Shown here in pieces: positions 9,210 through 21,780 of a stretch of DNA of 64,000 nt. Under the pieces are notes generated by a model. The model was not told where the DNA came from, did no database searches, and worked only from the letters and a program-made list of their open reading frames with translations. The position numbers and the translations under genes were made by a program. The stretch spans positions 197,696,698 to 197,760,697 of the forward strand of contig NC_080539.1 of assembly GCF_028640845.1 (NCBI RefSeq). The letters are read 5' to 3'. Each line of letters begins with the position of its first letter. Position 1 is the first letter of the stretch. The stretch comes from Ahaetulla prasina. Its lineage: Eukaryota > Chordata > Lepidosauria > Squamata > Colubridae.

Positions 9210-12200
9210 ATCTCTTTCTTATCCACCTTCTCTTATAATATGATCCATGATATAACAGGCAGCGCCAGGAGGAACGTACCTGCAGGGCAGTGGATAAGAA
9301 CAAATATACTTATCATTTGTATATCCCATTGTCTGGTCCTTCTCTCAGCTTCATAAAAACAATTCTCATTGTTATTTAAAGAATGTGCTGCTTAGCTTTC
9401 ATATGATCAGTATTCTCTATTGCCTCTGAATCTCTCTTTCTCTCTGGCCACATATCCCTTTTCGTTTGTAAAGAGAAGTGGGGAGGAATTTGTTAAAAGA
9501 GTGATGTCATCATTCTCCCTTGCCATTCATAATCTTGCAGCCCACCAACTTTTTCCAGCAAGTTGTCACGGAAATTAAAATGATATATATTGCACATGTC
9601 AAATATTATCTAGATTTGGAGTTCCACAAGGAGCCACGGGGCAGAAAGGAAAAGCAGGTTCACGTTATAGCTTTTGTGCAAAGAAACATGTTTTCTTTGT
9701 CGCAAAAGGACCTGTGGCTTTATTCTTGTAAGAAAGCCAGTGGAATTCACAGATGTTACCACATTCATTTCCTCACATACCCAAAGTGGCTTCAACGTTG
9801 AATTTAAATGTTGCTTTGTGATTCAAAATTCCTTTTTAAAAAACCAATACTTGTGTGATTCAATTGACTGGTGTTCTGTTTCCTTTTTTCAAACTCTGAC
9901 ATGAGAAATTATAAGTTCCCATGACAAATACACAAGTGAATATTTTTCTTCTTCTTGGTGTTGATTAGATGTTTTAGCTATCACAGTGTATTGTTCTAGA
10001 ATTTTTTCAGTTGCTATGACAACCCTTTTCTGCTTTCTCATACCTTCAGCAAACACTGGCGCTGGATACGTATCGACAGGCTTAGCATCAGCAGTGAACT
10101 GTTAAGGCCATATTAGAATAAAAACAGAGTGAAAAAGACTCTTTTATTGTATACAGCTTGGATTGTGGTCTGATGCTGAATGCTAACCATACCAACCTAG
10201 TGCTTCCCAGCTAAATTAGGACTACAACTCCAGAATCCACAGGCACTATAAGTAGTAACTGGTTAGGCTGCATACATATTAGGCCACATCTTTCATGGCT
10301 TAGCTGTACAGATCAAATTTTGAAATCATTTCCAATTCATAAATAGATATAACATCAATGTAATGAATATCCATACAATTGGAGATCTCAGACTTTTTTA
10401 TGTATTAACAAATCTGTGCATGTTTGACAGCAGAGATAGACTAGCAAATCTTTGAAATATAAGAGTGAAACATAAACCTAAGAAATGAATAAATGAATGG
10501 ATTTATCTCAGATATTTATCTGCTATTTGATTAGCCGCTCATATGAAAGTGAGATGGTTCCCATTGCCTCTCCTTGTCTCCCCATGCCAGACATAATACA
10601 TCTTCCCTACACTGTACATCTCGTCTCCCTCCAGAGGAGTTGTGCAATTTATCAATGTATCTTCAAGAAGCTAACTCCATATAGTAAATGTAAAACATAT
10701 TGTTATTTCTTATTTTAAGTTTTCCTGTTAGGGATGCTACAATTTGTTTATGATTCCTGTTTCGCCACTTGTTTGGAGAGATGGAGCTACCCTTTCAATA
10801 AAAATTAGTGAGAGTCTTTTTCAGGACATATTTCTCACCACCTTTATTGACTCGTTTGCTGCTCTTTCCTATTTGAAATCTGCAGTCACAACTAACATAA
10901 CAGGTAACGTGAAATAGCAAAATATCACAAGAAACTCTGTAAAGATAAGCAATGGCCCTGCAGGTCATAGAGTGGAGGCATTTAAATACTATAGGGTTAT
11001 CACCATCTATCAGGACTGCTACATTTACAAGATTCCTGTTGTGAATAGAAAACAGGAACAGGGCAACTTCAAAGATCTTCTCCAACTCAACATGCCGTGA
11101 ATCCCCATTTTTCTCTTGCTTTCTGTGTATTTCCAAGCCTCTACAAATGAAAACAGTACAACCTGTTCCCAGTGTGTCAAATGCAGCAATAAAAAGAGTT
11201 CATGATTCTTTTAAGAGTTTACTGATACTAAGAGAGATCTTCTATTTCAATTCTAATTCTTACTTTCTGTTGTTGCTACTGTGTTCATTTACTATCATCA
11301 TTGTCATCGTCATCATCATCATCATTGATGTATTTAATTTGAGATCTGTGTGATTTTCTTTGTGAATATGGTATCTCAAATTCTTCATTTATTTCTGTGA
11401 CTGATCTTTTAATTCCATGTTGTCCATTGATTCAGATCTCTTGCGACCCTATTCATAATATTATGTGTATAGTCCTATTCATAACCTTGTTCACCATGGG
11501 AACATCCCACTTCCAGTTTAATGTGATACATGCTCATCCACAAACTTGTTTAAAAACAGAAGAAAGTTTTAAGACAAGTTAAAGATCTACTTCAGATTTC
11601 GTATATGGAAATAGTTCTGTATTAGAACAAGGATTTAGGTCCTCCTCTCTAGATTTCCAGTCATTAGCAATCACAGCCACTAAAGCAGTTTGAAGAGTTT
11701 TCTGGTTGCTAAGATAGAGGACAATTGGGAAGACAAATATTCATACAGCCCTTTCCTGAAAAAAGCTTGTCTGATTTCACACAAACACTCACCATTGACC
11801 CTCTTCTGCTCATTTGAATAGCTAGAGACACTAAATAAGACAGAAACAGACTTTTGATTTTCGGTGTTAAGAAAACCCAGTTGTGATTCTACTCCTGGAA
11901 TCATTTTTCTTGTCTGGCTCATCCTTTTCCAGCAACTGACTGGAGCAACTCCGTCTGGGGCTCTTTTCAGAACGTGCAGTAATGCAGCCCCAGATTGGAG
12001 GCCTGGGCTTTAAATTCAGATGTTTGTTTTGAACAGAAAACTGTAATGGTCTTTTATTCTCAAGGGAGCAACAAGACTAAGTAATTGGAGTTGGGGAGAG
12101 AAGGAGCAAAATACTATGGAAACATTTGTATTGTTTCATGCTCCAAATATCTAAGCAGAAGGAGAATCCACGGACAGCTTTTATGTCACTTGCTGTTGAA

Positions 12201-12780
12201 AAGAGGGTGCTGAAAGTACCGAGGTATGCAAAGCTGAACAAATACTGAATAGGTGGAAGGCCCATATAAAGAGGGCCAGATGTAAAAACACTACTGTAAC
12301 CGTTTCCCAAAAGCAACAAAATTGACAGGTTTTTTTTAAGCTCATCCGTTCAGAACTCCTTCACCATTTTCTTATTTTCTCCATCCAATGCCAAGTTGAA
12401 ATCCCACAGAAGTGACACAACAGTATTTCCCTAAGCAATATGAGTTCTTGTAGACTAGCTTTCCTTCTTTTGAGAAAATTACTACTCTAATCATAAAAAC
12501 CATTACAGCCTACGCTCATTCAGCCCAATGACCGGCATTTAGTTTAGTCATTGATCTGAATATCTAATATATCCATTTTATAGTTATATCTTTCATATAG
12601 AGATATAGACACTCCTAAAGAGCTGTACCTTCAATATCTGGAGGTAGGAACAGTACCTTCAATATCTGTAGATAAACTGTCCAAGACCACTGCAGTCCTC
12701 CTCATGGACCACTTGCAACACCCTCCTGTACATCTCCAGAACATTTGCAGCATGATACCAACTAAATGAGGTTCAGCAAT
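9210..12780. other. Long stretch without recognised features
   Basis: Ordinary AT-rich sequence. A short CAT run lies at about 11303-11325. At 11405-11470, 'ttgattcagatctcttgcgaccctatt' vaguely resembles a BovB or SINE tail in minus orientation, too short to call. Frames here are short and show no domain. Confidence 0.4.
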
Positions 12781-12783
12781 AAC

Positions 12784-12996
12784 ACTTAGACTTATATACC
12801 ACCACTTCATAGTGTTTTACAGACTCTCTAAGTGGTTTACAGAGTCAGCATATTGTCCCCAACAATTTGGGTTCTCATTTGACCAACCTCAGAAGGATGG
12901 AAGGGTGAGTCAACCTTGACCCGGTCAGGATTGAACTGTTGGCAGTTGGCAGAATTAGCCTACAATGCTGCATTCTAATCATTGCACCACCACAAA
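12784..12996 (-). mobile_element. tRNA-derived squamate SINE
   Basis: On the plus strand it reads from its 3' end: 'tagacttatataccaccact', 'ctctctaagtggtttacagag', 'tcagcatattgtccccaaca', 'ggatggaagggtgagtcaac', 'ggattgaactgttggcag' and finally the head 'aatcattgcaccacca'. This is the widespread family whose sense head reads like 'ggtggcgcagtggttaaa'. A diverged copy is at 51440-51550. Confidence 0.7.
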
Positions 12997-12999
12997 CAA

Positions 13000-15160
13000 T
13001 AGCCACCAGTCCCTGGTGATCCCAGCCACCTCTTTAAGCAGAAAAGATAGAAAGGAAAGCAGCTCACAAGTTACCTATTCTTGTTCTTGATAAATTGGCT
13101 TGATATTTTCATTAAGCAGCATCAATGTATTTATAAAACTTAATGTAGTCACAAATGTTCCTACTAAAAATCCTTATTTCCCACTGACCTCTGTTTCTAT
13201 TATTTCTGGCTTCTTAACTTGTGTAAAATATTGCTTCCTCTTTCTTCTCTTTTCTGATCAACATCTCATTTTGCTACTAATCTCTGGGCAGATGGAGAGG
13301 ACTCCTACCCCTTCTCAAAAAAAGGGATGAAGCTCCATCACATAAGACTAAATTCTTTGGCTGAGCAATCAAAGAAGGGGACAGGGCAGCCCAGAAAACA
13401 AATACTAACTTCTGGCATCTGATGAAAGACATCTTACTGTGATTTGGAAGCTTCTTCTATTGTTATAGCGTAAACTTGCATTTCCTTTTGTGACATTTGT
13501 ATCACACTTCCCATTCTTATTTTGAATATTTGGAGATATATGACAAACGCAGGGATTTTCTTGGCTTCCACCACTGAAATCTACACAAAGCAGGTTCCAA
13601 ACTCCTTAGCCTCTGCAACACAAAAGAAAAAGATCTATTTTGGAGCCTTGGTTCCTGACCAGCCTTGAGTGATAACCATTGGCCCCAAAAATATTGCCCA
13701 CCAAACCATCCAGATTAGGGAATCATCTCAATTTATATCTAACAGTCCTAGACCTGTCTGAATGGAGGAGAGGAGGAGATTGTCTGGAGGAGAGACAAAG
13801 GTCAACAATGTGTTAAGTGTTTTCTCTCTTGGTTTATAAAATGTCTTTTTCCTTGGTTTCCCAAGGAAGTAGCTGAAAGCATAGCAATACAGCCACATGA
13901 TGTATGACTTGAGCTGGATTCTTCCTATGTAAGGGTACTATGCTGATGGGGGCAGTGAACTGAGATTTATGCCACTTGCAATATTTAGCCAATGTAGGTA
14001 GACTGTTTAATTGTCGTTTTCATTTTTTTTTCCCCATCCAGTAGCAAAACATTATTTATTCTGGAATTAAAATCCCTATATCACTTGGAAATTGAACGAA
14101 GAAATTATTTTCCAGAGGTCTGACTCATTTTAATTGTCCCATTAGATGAATATTCTGACTGGGGAAAGAGCCATATGCTAAATCTGAGGTGTTCCATTGG
14201 CAAATATAGTGACGTCTGTTTCACATTATTGAAGGGGCTTGTGTCACAGCCCTTTAGACGGCAGAATTTAACTCCGGAACTATTTGTAATTTGTTATTGT
14301 TGTTGTTTTTTCTTACTGCTTGAAATCAGGAAAAAGGTCTTTGTTTCAGGTGTATTCTCTTGTAAAAGTGATATAGCATTCTCTTGTAAAAGTGATATAA
14401 TAGAAATCTTCCAGAGGAAAATCAGATTGCAGGGTGACCCTGTCCAGATAAGCATGAATTTTTCAGGATCAAGCCTAATTTATATCTTGTACTGTACCAT
14501 AGAACAACATTAGGAAGTTAGTTGAAAAAGTTATTCATTATTAATGCTCTATCAGTCAAAAATAGGCTTTTAAATATTGGAATATACATTAAACATTTAT
14601 ATTTTATTGTCAGGCCACTTAAATCAAGTTTTAAGCCATGAATGTTTATTATAGGAGTCTTTTATTGATCAGTATTTGCAAATATTTTGTGTGCTTTGGA
14701 GGAAAACAAATACAGGAACATACTTCCTGTACTCATGAAGAAAATATTCACCAATATTTCCATTGGAAAGAGAAAAAGGAGAAACTAACATTTCAAAGCT
14801 TGTTGTAATATTCAACAAAAAAGGGGGGGATTCATGAAAAGGAAACAGGTTACTCCAATTTGTTTTTCCCAACTTAATAAATTCTTTGCTGTGCTTATTT
14901 TCCAACTATTTCATTCATTCTGACACTGAGTCTGCTGATAAATAGAGAAAACACAAAAGACCTAGATAGTACCTTCCAGTTTGGAATTTATAGTATTTGC
15001 ATACCTGGGTAATATACAGTATCTGCAGCAATATATCAATACCATATAACTAGAAGGAAACAGGTACCAATTTTCTGATAGAAAGATAAAGACAATAATT
15101 AACTTTTATAAAATTATTTAGCTAATGTTAATTTGGGGAAAGAAAAATGTGAAGCTGCCA
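13000..15160. other. Stretch without recognised features
   Basis: Ordinary sequence; a small direct repeat 'ttctcttgtaaaagtgatat' occurs twice near 14355-14400. Nothing else seen. Confidence 0.4.
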
Positions 15161-15169
15161 TTCCGAGTA

Positions 15170-15747
15170 CAGGTAGTCCTCGACGTACAACAGTTCATTT
15201 AGTGACCGTTCAAAGTTACAACTGCACTGAAAAATGTGATTTACGACCATTTTTCACATTTACATACAATCGTTGTAGCATACTTATGGTCACATGATCA
15301 AATTTCAGATGCTTGGCAACTGACTCATGTTTATGATAGTTGCAGTATCCTGGGATCATATGATAACTTTTTGACAAGCAAAATCAATGGGGAAGGAGTG
15401 CAAATTCACTTAACAACTGTATTACTAACTTAACAACTACAGTGATTCACAACAACTGTGGCAACAGTGATGGGTTTCACTTACCTTGGCTACCAGTTCA
15501 CTCGCGCATGCACGCTCGCTTCGCTCACACACACGCCACTTCTGTGCATGTGCAGAAGCTTCTACGCATGCGCAGAGGGTATTTGATGATGGGCGGGTGG
15601 GCGGAGCCTCCTGCCATTGCTACTACTGGTTCGCCCCAAACAGGGTGAACCGGTAGCAACCCACCACTGTGTGGCAAGCAAGGTCATAAAATGGGGCAAA
15701 ACTCACAACAAATGCCTCACTTTTGGGCTCAGTTGTGGTCATACCTG
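15170..15747. mobile_element. TA-flanked (mariner-type) MITE carrying a nested MITE
   Basis: Begins TA-CAGGTAGTCCTCGACGTAC (TA at 15168-15169) and ends ATACCTG-TA (TA at 15748-15749). The copy at 17491-17891 has the matching end GGACTACCTG-TA, so the family has inverted repeats around CAGGTAGTCCTCGACTTAC. TA target duplications fit Tc1/mariner-type transposition. Without the nested element and its duplicated 8 bp the copy would be about 365 bp. No transposase. Confidence 0.75.
15465..15669. mobile_element. hAT-like MITE nested in the TA-flanked MITE
   Basis: 205 bp from CAGTGATGGGTTTCAC to GCAACCCACCACTG, with an exact 8-bp target duplication TGTGGCAA at 15457-15464 and 15670-15677. The inside includes 'cgcatgcacgctcgcttcgc' and 'tgcgcagagggt', shared with 37142-37318. 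It interrupts the 15170-15747 element and so is the younger of the two. Confidence 0.9.
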
Positions 15748-16031
15748 TATAATAACATGCTAAAAGTTATAGACACTATTATGCCATTTCCTTAATAGGA
15801 AGGGGTATCTTTGGTTATCCCTGGAATATCCTGCAGGCTAGATGCCATAATCCTATGAGGAGATCTTTAACAGAAGCCCGTTTTTGACACAGATTTCCAA
15901 ACTGGATTGAACTGATTAAATATAAATTTGAAAAATACATTGCATTAGACTAATTCAGGAAGCTCCTCTTAAAACCCCACATTTCTCTAACAGTCCTAGT
16001 TTTTTAGAGTGCAGGTCACCATCATTCAAGC

Positions 16032-16167
16032 CAGGGGTCTCCAACCTTGCTCCCTTTAAGACTTGTGGACTTCAACTCCCAGACTCCTGGGAGTCAGCTT
16101 TGCTGGCTGAGGAACTCTGGGAGTTGAAGTCCACAAGTCTTAAAGAGACCAAGGTTGGAGACCCCTG
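16032..16167. mobile_element. 136-bp hAT MITE, almost a perfect hairpin
   Basis: From CAGGGGTCTCCAACCTTG to its inverse CCAAGGTTGGAGACCCCTG, with an exact 8-bp target duplication ATTCAAGC at 16024-16031 and 16168-16175. The two halves are inverted copies almost throughout ('aagacttgtggacttcaact' pairs with 'agttgaagtccacaagtctt'), so a transcript would fold into a long stem-loop. Confidence 0.92.
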
Positions 16168-16175
16168 ATTCAAGC

Positions 16176-17488
16176 TACTGGAGCCTTTAGGGTCAACACA
16201 TGAAACATTTTTGGCTCAGACCACTTCCTACTTCAGAATGGAAATTAACTTTTGGCATATGGTGTCCAAATGACCAAAGGAAGAATGAGTGGAATTTTTG
16301 CCCATGACCAAGAAAACAAGATCTGTGTTCAGCACTGAGATGCTAACAGATGCTTTGCTGGTTCGTGGGAATATTGGAGCAACAAGTTTTATAAATACAT
16401 TCTTGGAGTGAACAGAGTTCCTAAAGCTATTGCTTTTAGCTTGTTAACAAAACTGTGGCATGAAGATGTTATTCAATGGCTTGGAGTGCCTACATAAACC
16501 TGGTGCACAAATTTCATTCTATAGGCTTTCAGCTGCTTTTTGGCAATTCCAGAGACTCAGAGTAACTGCCATAGTTCCAAACACACAAGGCAAATAGAAA
16601 CTAGTAACTCTAAAAGCAAAGCATATGGAAATTCAGCTGCAAAACGGTTGCAGTGTTTCTGACTCAATGAAAAAGAGACAAGACTCACATGGGAATTGCT
16701 TGACGTCTTGACGATTACCAGATCCCAAAGACTGGAATCCTTCTGATATGATATGCTGCATGATTCATCTAAAGGCTATCTCTTTAGAACCCTATCTTTA
16801 TTTGCTGGCAGTTTCCTTCAACCTTCATGCTGGAAATAGTTTTATGTGATAGTTTAGGGAGGAAGTACGTTTCTTCCCCAGAAGGTAAAAGGAATCTGCA
16901 GAATCCAGAAGAATCTGCAGAATCCTTGAAGCAATACATTATGTTGTGATTGTAATTGCAAGAGATATTATAACAGTCTTCAACACCTTGTCTGATTATA
17001 CCATATTAATGCAAGCATTCCAACCAAGGAATTAAAATTCAGCAAAATTACTAAAACACCTTCCTTTGTTTTTAAGAGAGATTTCAAAGCTGAAGAGTAC
17101 AAGTACAATGTAAGAAGCATATATTCACACAAATCCTTGCCCAATATAAATTATTATCCATAGAGAATCTTGGACCAACCATTTTCTTGAATCTCTTTTT
17201 AACTATGGCTATCCCCTTAATTTAATTTGCTATGGAATCCAAATTAAGAAATAATGGCTAGTGTTTACTTTGCAGTCCAGAATCAGAAGCCCACTGACTA
17301 CAGCAAGACAAGCAATGCCTGCTGAGTCAGAGATCATAGCCACAGTGGTTAATGCTACACACAGGGAAAGCATTTGCAATTGGAAGAAAGGAACATTGAG
17401 TCCATCACTCAGTTCTTGTACTAAAGGATGTTGTAGACTGACTGACTTAATTCGTTCTAATTGGAACATTTAGAAACCTGATCCCCAG
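16176..17488. other. Stretch without recognised features
   Basis: No gene or recognised repeat seen. Confidence 0.4.
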
Positions 17489-17490
17489 TA

Positions 17491-17891
17491 CACGTAGTCC
17501 TTGACTTATGACTGCAATTGAACCCTAAATTTCTATTGCTAAGTGAGAAATTTGTTAAGTGAGTTTTGCCCCATTTTACAACCTTTATTGCCACAGTTCT
17601 TAAGCAAATTATTGCCACAGTTGTTAAGCAAATAATTGGAGCTGCTAAGTTAGTAACACGATTGATAAGTGAATCTGGCTTGATTTTGCTTTTCAGAAGG
17701 TTGCAAAAGGGGGATTGCATGACATTGCAATGTCACAAATACGAGTCAGTTGCCAAGTGACTGTATTTTTATCATGTGACCATGGAGATGCTGCTATGGT
17801 TGTAAGTGTGAAAAATAGTCATAAGTCACTTTTTTCAATGCCATTGTATGAACGATGAGTAAACGAACTGTTGTAAATCGAGGACTACCTG
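17491..17891. mobile_element. TA-flanked (mariner-type) MITE, second copy
   Basis: Starts after TA at 17489-17490 with CACGTAGTCCTTGACTTATG and ends AATCGAGGACTACCTG before TA at 17892-17893. Terminal inverted repeats are imperfect. The inside has short repeats of 'ttgccacagttgttaagcaa'. No coding capacity. Same family as 15170-15747. Confidence 0.8.
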
Positions 17892-17893
17892 TA

Positions 17894-18451
17894 CCATGTA
17901 GAGTATAAGGTCATATATTACATACACACACGCATTACAACCATGGATCTATCCACATGAAGGACTGGTAGATTTCTGGCCCTGTTGAGGGAAAAGTAAC
18001 AGCATGCCTGTCTTTTTTAGGATGGACAGCCTTCATTAGTGGAGCAATAAATGGGACAAGATTTCCAGTTTACTAACATAGCTGATAAACATCTAGAAAT
18101 ATTATTTCTGCAGATGAAATTGTTATTTGTTTTAAGAAGTTGTTTTCAGGAGTAAAACATTGATAATAAGACAGAGATTAATTGTCAGAAAACAAAAGTA
18201 TTGTTGCAAAGAGACCTGAAATAAATATAGTGGTAATTACAGAATAGCCAGCCGAGTCTTGCCTCAGTATTGTGGTGGTGGTGGTGTTTTAATTAGAAGA
18301 ACACAGTATACTCCTGAAGGCTTTTTGAAGATGAAGTCCAGTTATTCTACAGAGCCTAACTTGGCCTGATGTATTTCATAATAGTAAAGAAATTATTATA
18401 TATAAATAAATTGGAGAGCTCTAACCTATGCTTAGTACATTGGAAGAATGG
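17894..18451. other. Unassigned sequence
   Basis: Nothing recognised apart from a short GTG run near 18272. Confidence 0.4.
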
Positions 18452-18459
18452 GAAGATGC

Positions 18460-18767
18460 CAGAGGTGGGTTTCAGCAGGTTCTGACCAGTTCTGGAGAAC
18501 CTGTGGCGGAAATTTTGAGTAGTTCAGAGAACCGGTAAATACCACCTCTGACTGGCCCCGCCCCCATCTATCTCTGCTTCCTGAGTCCCAGCCGATTGGG
18601 AGGAAATGGGGATTTTGCATTAACCTTCCCCTGGAGTGAGGCGGGAATGGAGATTTTACAGTATCCTTCCCCTGCCACACCCACCAAACCACAGCCACCA
18701 AGCTATGCCATACCCACCAAGCCACTCCCACAGAACCAGTAGTAAAAAAATTTGAATCCCACCACTG
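18460..18767. mobile_element. hAT-like MITE (CAGNGGTGGG family)
   Basis: 308 bp from CAGAGGTGGGTTTCAG to GAATCCCACCACTG, with an exact 8-bp target duplication GAAGATGC at 18452-18459 and 18768-18775. It shares 'gagaaccggtaa' and 'ccgccccc' text with other copies but has a different middle. Non-coding. Confidence 0.92.
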
Positions 18768-18775
18768 GAAGATGC

Positions 18776-19007
18776 TTTTCACTTTATCTCCCATTAGGAT
18801 GTTTCTCATGCTTTTCCAGCCTCTGACACACTTTGTCTCTGTGTTGCTTAGAAAACAAAGAGTGTAGTCATTTTAAAGGAAAACAACAACAAGCTTAAGA
18901 CTGGAAGGCTTTCACGTTCAGTAAATAAACAGGGTGAATCCTGTCCATAACTGATGTGGAAGACAAGATTAAATCCTGCTTTGCTGTCTCAGATGTTTGA
19001 GAATGTA
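18776..19007. other. Left flank of gypsy 1
   Basis: Unassigned sequence. Its last five bases, atgta (19003-19007), resemble atgga (24576-24580) across the element, 4 of 5 alike: a possible degraded target duplication. Confidence 0.4.
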
Positions 19008-19185
19008 TGTTAGATTCGGGCAATAACGAGGCAGGAGACCAGGATAGTGACAACAGCTCTTTACTATATGGTGAACCCAGCAGCCAGTGCTGGGAAAAAC
19101 CTCTCTTTATATACAGTTTAGCCGGAGGCTTCAACCAATCAGCAACGTGCTATTTTCCCGCCAAAACTTTTAAAGATACATTACA
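19008..19185 (-). repeat. Gypsy 1 3' LTR
   Basis: 178 bp, TGTTAGATTCG...GATACATTACA, the same length and layout as the gypsy 2 LTRs. On the minus strand it carries a TATA-like tatataaagag (plus 'ctctttatatacagt') at about 19097-19112. Confidence 0.9.
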
Positions 19186-19200
19186 CTCCTTCCCTCCCAG
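19186..19200 (-). promoter_or_regulatory. Polypurine tract of gypsy 1
   Basis: Minus strand CTGGGAGGGAAGGAG directly abuts the 3' LTR, as expected for the plus-strand primer of an LTR retrotransposon. Identical to gypsy 2 (27056-27070). Confidence 0.85.
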
Positions 19201-19236
19201 AAAACACTTTACCAATATTTGCATAAAATTAGCCTC

Positions 19237-20375
19237 TTATTTTACTACGTAATCACGCAGGTAGACTGGGTGTCTCCTGACTCTTTCGGACCTGCGCAAT
19301 TCACTTTCTGGGAGTGAGTCGAGCTGACCGGAGGGACTGTTTGTTCCTCTCAGCTCCTCCTCTAGGCCATCCGGCCCTGGATTATTTGTAGAGTCGTCCC
19401 CGCTGTCTTCAGGATGGGCCGGTTGGTGTCGCTGGACCTTCTGGAACTGTTGTGTCTTGCCCGCCCTCAGAGCAGCCGGGGCCTTCTTACCTGCTCCCGC
19501 ACACTGAGGAATGTATGCCTCCCGGTCCCAGTCCTGGCTCCATGCCCACACAAACTGCAGAAGGAGAATCTCCCTGCCCCAGCCCTGACTCCATGCCCAG
19601 GCAAACGGAGCAGCTAGACCCCTCCCCCTCCTCCACAGCAGGTGAGCCTGAGGAGGTTTATTAACAGCTGATTGGTGTGACCTCGCATCAGAAGATTGGA
19701 GGCGGAGGCTACAGAGGGAAGGAGGCCAGGCCTTAATGAGTGCTGAGTCATGGAGCCACACCCCATGGCCTATATAAAGGATCTACTTTCTGGCAGTCTC
19801 TGAGTCAGGCAAAAGTCAAACTTATCTTGCTGAAGTCACTTACTGGTCTCCTGCCTGCTCTGAGGACTTTGCTAGGACTTTGGGCAGAGCTGCAGAGGCA
19901 CGCCTGATTCGGATTTCCCGGACCCAGCCGTCAGCGGAGGAGTGGGACACGACAGGAACTCAGATAAGTCTCGCGTTTGCCCCGGGTTTGAGTCAGTTGT
20001 GGATTCATTCGTTGGGTAGTCAGGGCCTGTTTCGTCTGTTTCTGATTTACCGGTTATGCGTTTCCTTATCTGGTCTATGTGGCGTTTCCATACCCGGCCA
20101 TCCTCTATCTCTACTAGATATGATTTCGGTCCTGTTATCTCTAGGATTTTTCCTGTTACCCAGGTCGGACCCACGCTGTAGTTGTGTGCCCACACTAGGT
20201 CGCCTACTGCCATCCCTCTTGTTTTACCCTGTACCCCTTTGTAACCGTCTGGTGTGTAGTTTGGGTTTAAACGGTCTAGTGGGCACCTGAGCTTCTGACC
20301 CATTAATAGCTCTGCCGGGCTTCTGCCAGTTGTGACACAGGGGGTTCTGTGTTGGACGGCCAGGAAGGTATCGAT
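19237..20375 (-). pseudogene. Gypsy 1 integrase C-terminal region, split by a solo LTR
   Basis: Continuous with the gypsy 2 integrase in sequence and order: the N-terminal end of this piece reads F-L-A-V-Q-H-R-T-P-C, followed by G-R-S-P-A-E-L-L-M-G, a GPY/F-like module G-P-K-S-Y-L-V-E-I-E-D-G and the C-terminal tail R-R-S-E-R-V-R-R. The solo LTR at 19448-19954 interrupts the tail. At about 20375 the text switches to host segment H inside the shared string 'atttttgtttg', so the integrase core is lost here. Confidence 0.85.
19448..19954 (+). mobile_element. Solo LTR (family F1) inside gypsy 1
   Basis: 507 bp from TGTTGTGTCTTGCCCGCC to GTGGGACACGACA, with an exact 5-bp target duplication GGAAC at 19443-19447 and 19955-19959. 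A TATA box, tatataaagg at 19770-19780, sets the orientation as plus. A second copy in the other orientation is at 50299-50817. TG...CA ends and 5-bp duplications fit a gypsy or ERV LTR; no internal sequence is present to decide which. Confidence 0.88.
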
Positions 20376-21133
20376 TTTTGTTTGTTCTCGCCCAACGTTT
20401 CTCCGATAGTTAGGTGACAATATAAATTGGATTAACAAATAAAAAAAGCCTATAAAAATAGCTACATTTATATGTAGAAAAAATGGCTATTGGTGAAGTC
20501 CTAAAATTTTAATATTTCCTTGCATGCAGCAATGGCAGCTGGAATAAATTTTGTGGCTGTCCTGGAAATGTCAGTGTTCCTGTCTAACAGTAAAAGCAAA
20601 GGAGATTCTCCTAAGAACAAATGGCATTTCTGCTAGAAACTGCTGTTATGGGGGGAGAGTGCAGGTTGTAGTGAGCACAGCTCTGTATTTATCTGATTTG
20701 AGGCTCCTTATTAAAGATTACATCATTTGTTTGTAGCTATAAGTCTATCGGATCGCTAAAGTCTTATGGAGATAAATGAAGGGAAGGGTCTTCTCCACCG
20801 CCTTATTCTTAATGTGAATTTTTCATAATTTTGCTATGTAATGCTAATATAATATTAATATTTCCCAGCTGGCTTGTTATTACTTAAAGGAGTGTGTTTA
20901 AGACACAAGGAAGCTTTTACCATCTATCTGTCTGCTATGTCTGATAGGTTACATAGAAATAAGGCTTTTCACATGTATTTAACAAAACTGCATTTTACTG
21001 TCAATCCAACTAATGTTTATTAGCATTCAGTAATAGCTGAGCTAAGCCCAGTCTTGCATCTAAGTTAGCTATTTCAAAAAAAAAAATCAAAAAACCCCAG
21101 GATGTTAGCATTCTTTCAGCCCTTTGCTTAGGA

Positions 21134-21262
21134 ATGTAGTGTAGTGTAGTGTAGTGTAGTGTAGTGTAGTATAGTATAGTATAGTATAGTATAGTATAGT
21201 ATAGTATAGTATAGTATAGTATAGTATAGTATAGTATAGTATAGTATAGTATAGTATAGTAT
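21134..21262 (+). repeat. (GTAGT)n/(ATAGT)n pentamer repeat, H copy 1
   Basis: About 7 GTAGT units followed by about 18 ATAGT units, with a CR1 tail directly after. The matching repeat in H copy 2 (25977-26036) has one or two ATAGT units only. Confidence 0.95.
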
Positions 21263-21474
21263 ATACTGGGAAAGAACTAAAAAGAACTAAGGGGCGTGCA
21301 TAAGCGCACAAACGTGCCTACCGTTCCTGTCCTATTGTTTTTCTTTTCTTCTTCCTATATATATGCTTATACCTCCTTATATTTACTCATATATGTGTTT
21401 ATATACTATATAATCTTTTGTATGATACCTACATATATTGTTGTGACAAAATAAATAAATAAATAAATAAATAA
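21262..21474 (+). mobile_element. CR1-like LINE 3' end in H copy 1
   Basis: Same 3' UTR as at 1-303 (ggggcgtgcataagcgcaca at 21291-21310), ending in (AAAT)n at 21449-21474. It lies in both H copies and so predates the duplication. Confidence 0.75.
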
Positions 21475-21780
21475 ACTACTAAATTTAAATCTCTAACACG
21501 TCCATCATATACTAGAATAGTACATATGATGTTTTACATCATTTCTGTGCTGTTTATTAATGACTTGTATTGCTTTGTCATTTTAAACTTATTTTAGTTT
21601 TAAATTCCATGTAGAGAACTTTGTTTACTGAGTGGATGATAAGTATACTTGATCAATAAACCAATATCACATTCTGTGCTCTGGATCAACTCACTTCTCT
21701 AGTTAAAATACATATGCACTTTCAGATCAACTGCCTTTCCTTCTTCAAGATCTCAGGATGACATTTTTCCAGCCTTAAAA

